From: JACVRM01 sp046262315
GTDB lineage: Bacteria; Actinomycetota; Thermoleophilia; Gaiellales; Gaiellaceae
NCBI GenBank assembly: GCA_046262315.1
Contig: JBHEMZ010000023.1
Span: 1 to 6,579, forward strand
Length of the DNA: 6,579 bases
Reading direction: 5' to 3'
Made by a program: the position numbers and the translations under genes
The notes under the pieces: generated by a model
The model's database searches: none
What the model saw: the letters and a program-made list of their open reading frames with translations, nothing else
Told to the model about the DNA's origin: nothing
Shown: positions 6,015-6,579 of the stretch, piece by piece
Layout of the letters: every line of letters begins with the position of its first letter
Position numbering within the stretch: the first letter of the stretch is position 1

Positions 6015-6038
6015 GTAAGCGTTCAGGGTGCCCCGAGG
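6015..6038. mobile_element. Terminal end (inverted repeat) of an IS66-family element
   Basis: The sequence starting GTAAGCGTTCAGGG has the GTAAGCG opening typical of IS66-family terminal inverted repeats. It lies just outside the transposase stop codon (6039-6041), as expected. IS66 elements usually duplicate eight bases of target; the flanking octamer would be CTTTTCGG (6007-6014), and its partner is beyond the right edge. Confidence 0.7.
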
Positions 6039-6579
6039 TCAGGCGAGCGCGGGGATGGGGTCGGCCCGGATGCTGGCGGTGAGGACGTCGCTGAGGTAGG
6101 CGAAGAGCGACTGTTTGCGCAGTCGGTAGGTGACCGAGGCAGAGAGCAGTCGCTCGATCGTGCCTTCCCCTCGCTCTGATTGGCTTCCGAGTGAGAGTTT
6201 GCGGTAGATGACGGCGCCGCGGAGGCCGCGTTCGACGTGGTTGTTGGTCGGCTCGACGCCGTCGGTGTGGGTGAAGGTGCAAAGCGCCGACCAGCGCTTG
6301 AGCAGGTTGTTGGCGAACAGCCGGTGATATTTCGTTCTCGGGCTCTTGCGGGCGGCCTGTTCGAGCAGCGCGCGGAGCGTGAGCTGGAGCGGCGCAGTTC
6401 GGGCTGGGAGGCGAGCCTGGTCGCCGTCTTGGTGGTAACTGTCCCAGGCGGCGTAGAGCTCGTGGGCGAGCTGGAGGCCGGCGCAGCCGAACAGTTGCTG
6501 GTCGCCCATGCCCTCGCTGTGGGCGGTGAAGTCTCTGAGCAGGTGTGCCCAGCAGAGCTGGCGCTGGGTGGGCTCGAGG
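6039..6579 (-). CDS. IS66-family transposase, C-terminal part (continues off the right edge)
   Basis: The open minus-strand frame from the right edge to the TGA at 6041-6039 gives 179 residues of a DDE transposase of the IS66 (TnpC) type. It begins LEPTQRQLCWAHLLRDFTAH, the conserved block around the middle of the catalytic domain. It continues with the helical region (YAAWDSYHQDGDQARLPART), and then EPTNNHVERGLRGAVIYRK, which carries the catalytic glutamate, and SLGSQSERGEGTIERLLSAS. The C-terminus LTASIRADPIPALA is complete and lies about 20 bases from the element end. No frameshift or stop is seen in the visible part. The N-terminal zinc-finger region, the first catalytic aspartate and the accessory genes (tnpA, tnpB) would lie to the right of the window. 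Confidence 0.93.
   Translation of the reverse strand, partial: LEPTQRQLCWAHLLRDFTAHSEGMGDQQLFGCAGLQLAHELYAAWDSYHQDGDQARLPARTAPLQLTLRALLEQAARKSPRTKYHRLFANNLLKRWSALCTFTHTDGVEPTNNHVERGLRGAVIYRKLSLGSQSERGEGTIERLLSASVTYRLRKQSLFAYLSDVLTASIRADPIPALA

Noticed and set aside
1..6579. CRISPR array, toxin-antitoxin pair, defence island or biosynthetic cluster
   Set aside because: No regularly spaced repeats and no recognisable genes of these systems are present; the helicase remnant lacks its ATPase and nuclease parts and is not evidence for defence.

Overview
The window is GC-rich and looks like chromosomal DNA of a high-GC actinobacterium. The protein flavours recall Thermoleophilia-type genomes (IS256 and IS66 transposases, a family-5 solute-binding protein, a stand-alone TPR protein, a NxxGxxxF repeat protein), but the class is an inference from memory of protein style, not from a marker gene. 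It reads as an IS-rich accessory patch full of broken genes rather than a functional operon.

Layout. 1-1166 (minus) is an IS256-family transposase that starts well, with a GTG start and strong ribosome-binding site, but is interrupted near 340. The interruption is a piece of about 260 bp carrying the start of an IS110-family transposase; IS256 sequence resumes at about 73 and runs off the left edge. 1293-1694 (minus) is the C-terminal end of a superfamily-1 helicase/nuclease of the RecB-like TM0106 type. At about 1690 it abuts, head to head, the 5'-truncated and frameshifted remains of a peptide/nickel-type ABC substrate-binding protein (plus, to 2803). 2899-3906 (plus) is an apparently intact seven-repeat NxxGxxxF protein. 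3907-4145 holds no gene I can defend, only two hairpins. 4146-4536 (plus) is a group 1 truncated haemoglobin with a one-base frameshift and an unrecognisable N-terminus. 4631-4742 is a short AT-richer stretch with a tandem repeat and a faint tRNA-3'-end-like sequence. 4765-5778 (minus) is an intact TPR protein. 5987-6012 is a strong two-way terminator hairpin, and directly beside it begins an IS66-family element (terminal repeat at 6015, transposase 6039 to the right edge, minus).

How the parts relate. The genes share no pathway. The common theme is rearrangement: parts of three IS families, three broken chromosomal genes (two of them truncated at one shared breakpoint), and two independent one-base insertions that break otherwise well-conserved reading frames. 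Either this is a decaying, IS-mediated graveyard, or some joins and frameshifts are assembly or base-calling errors; read-level data would separate these. I found no convincing new biological system. The most unusual objects are the IS256/IS110 mosaic, the helicase/binding-protein breakpoint, and the degenerate 33-bp repeat flanking the TPR gene.
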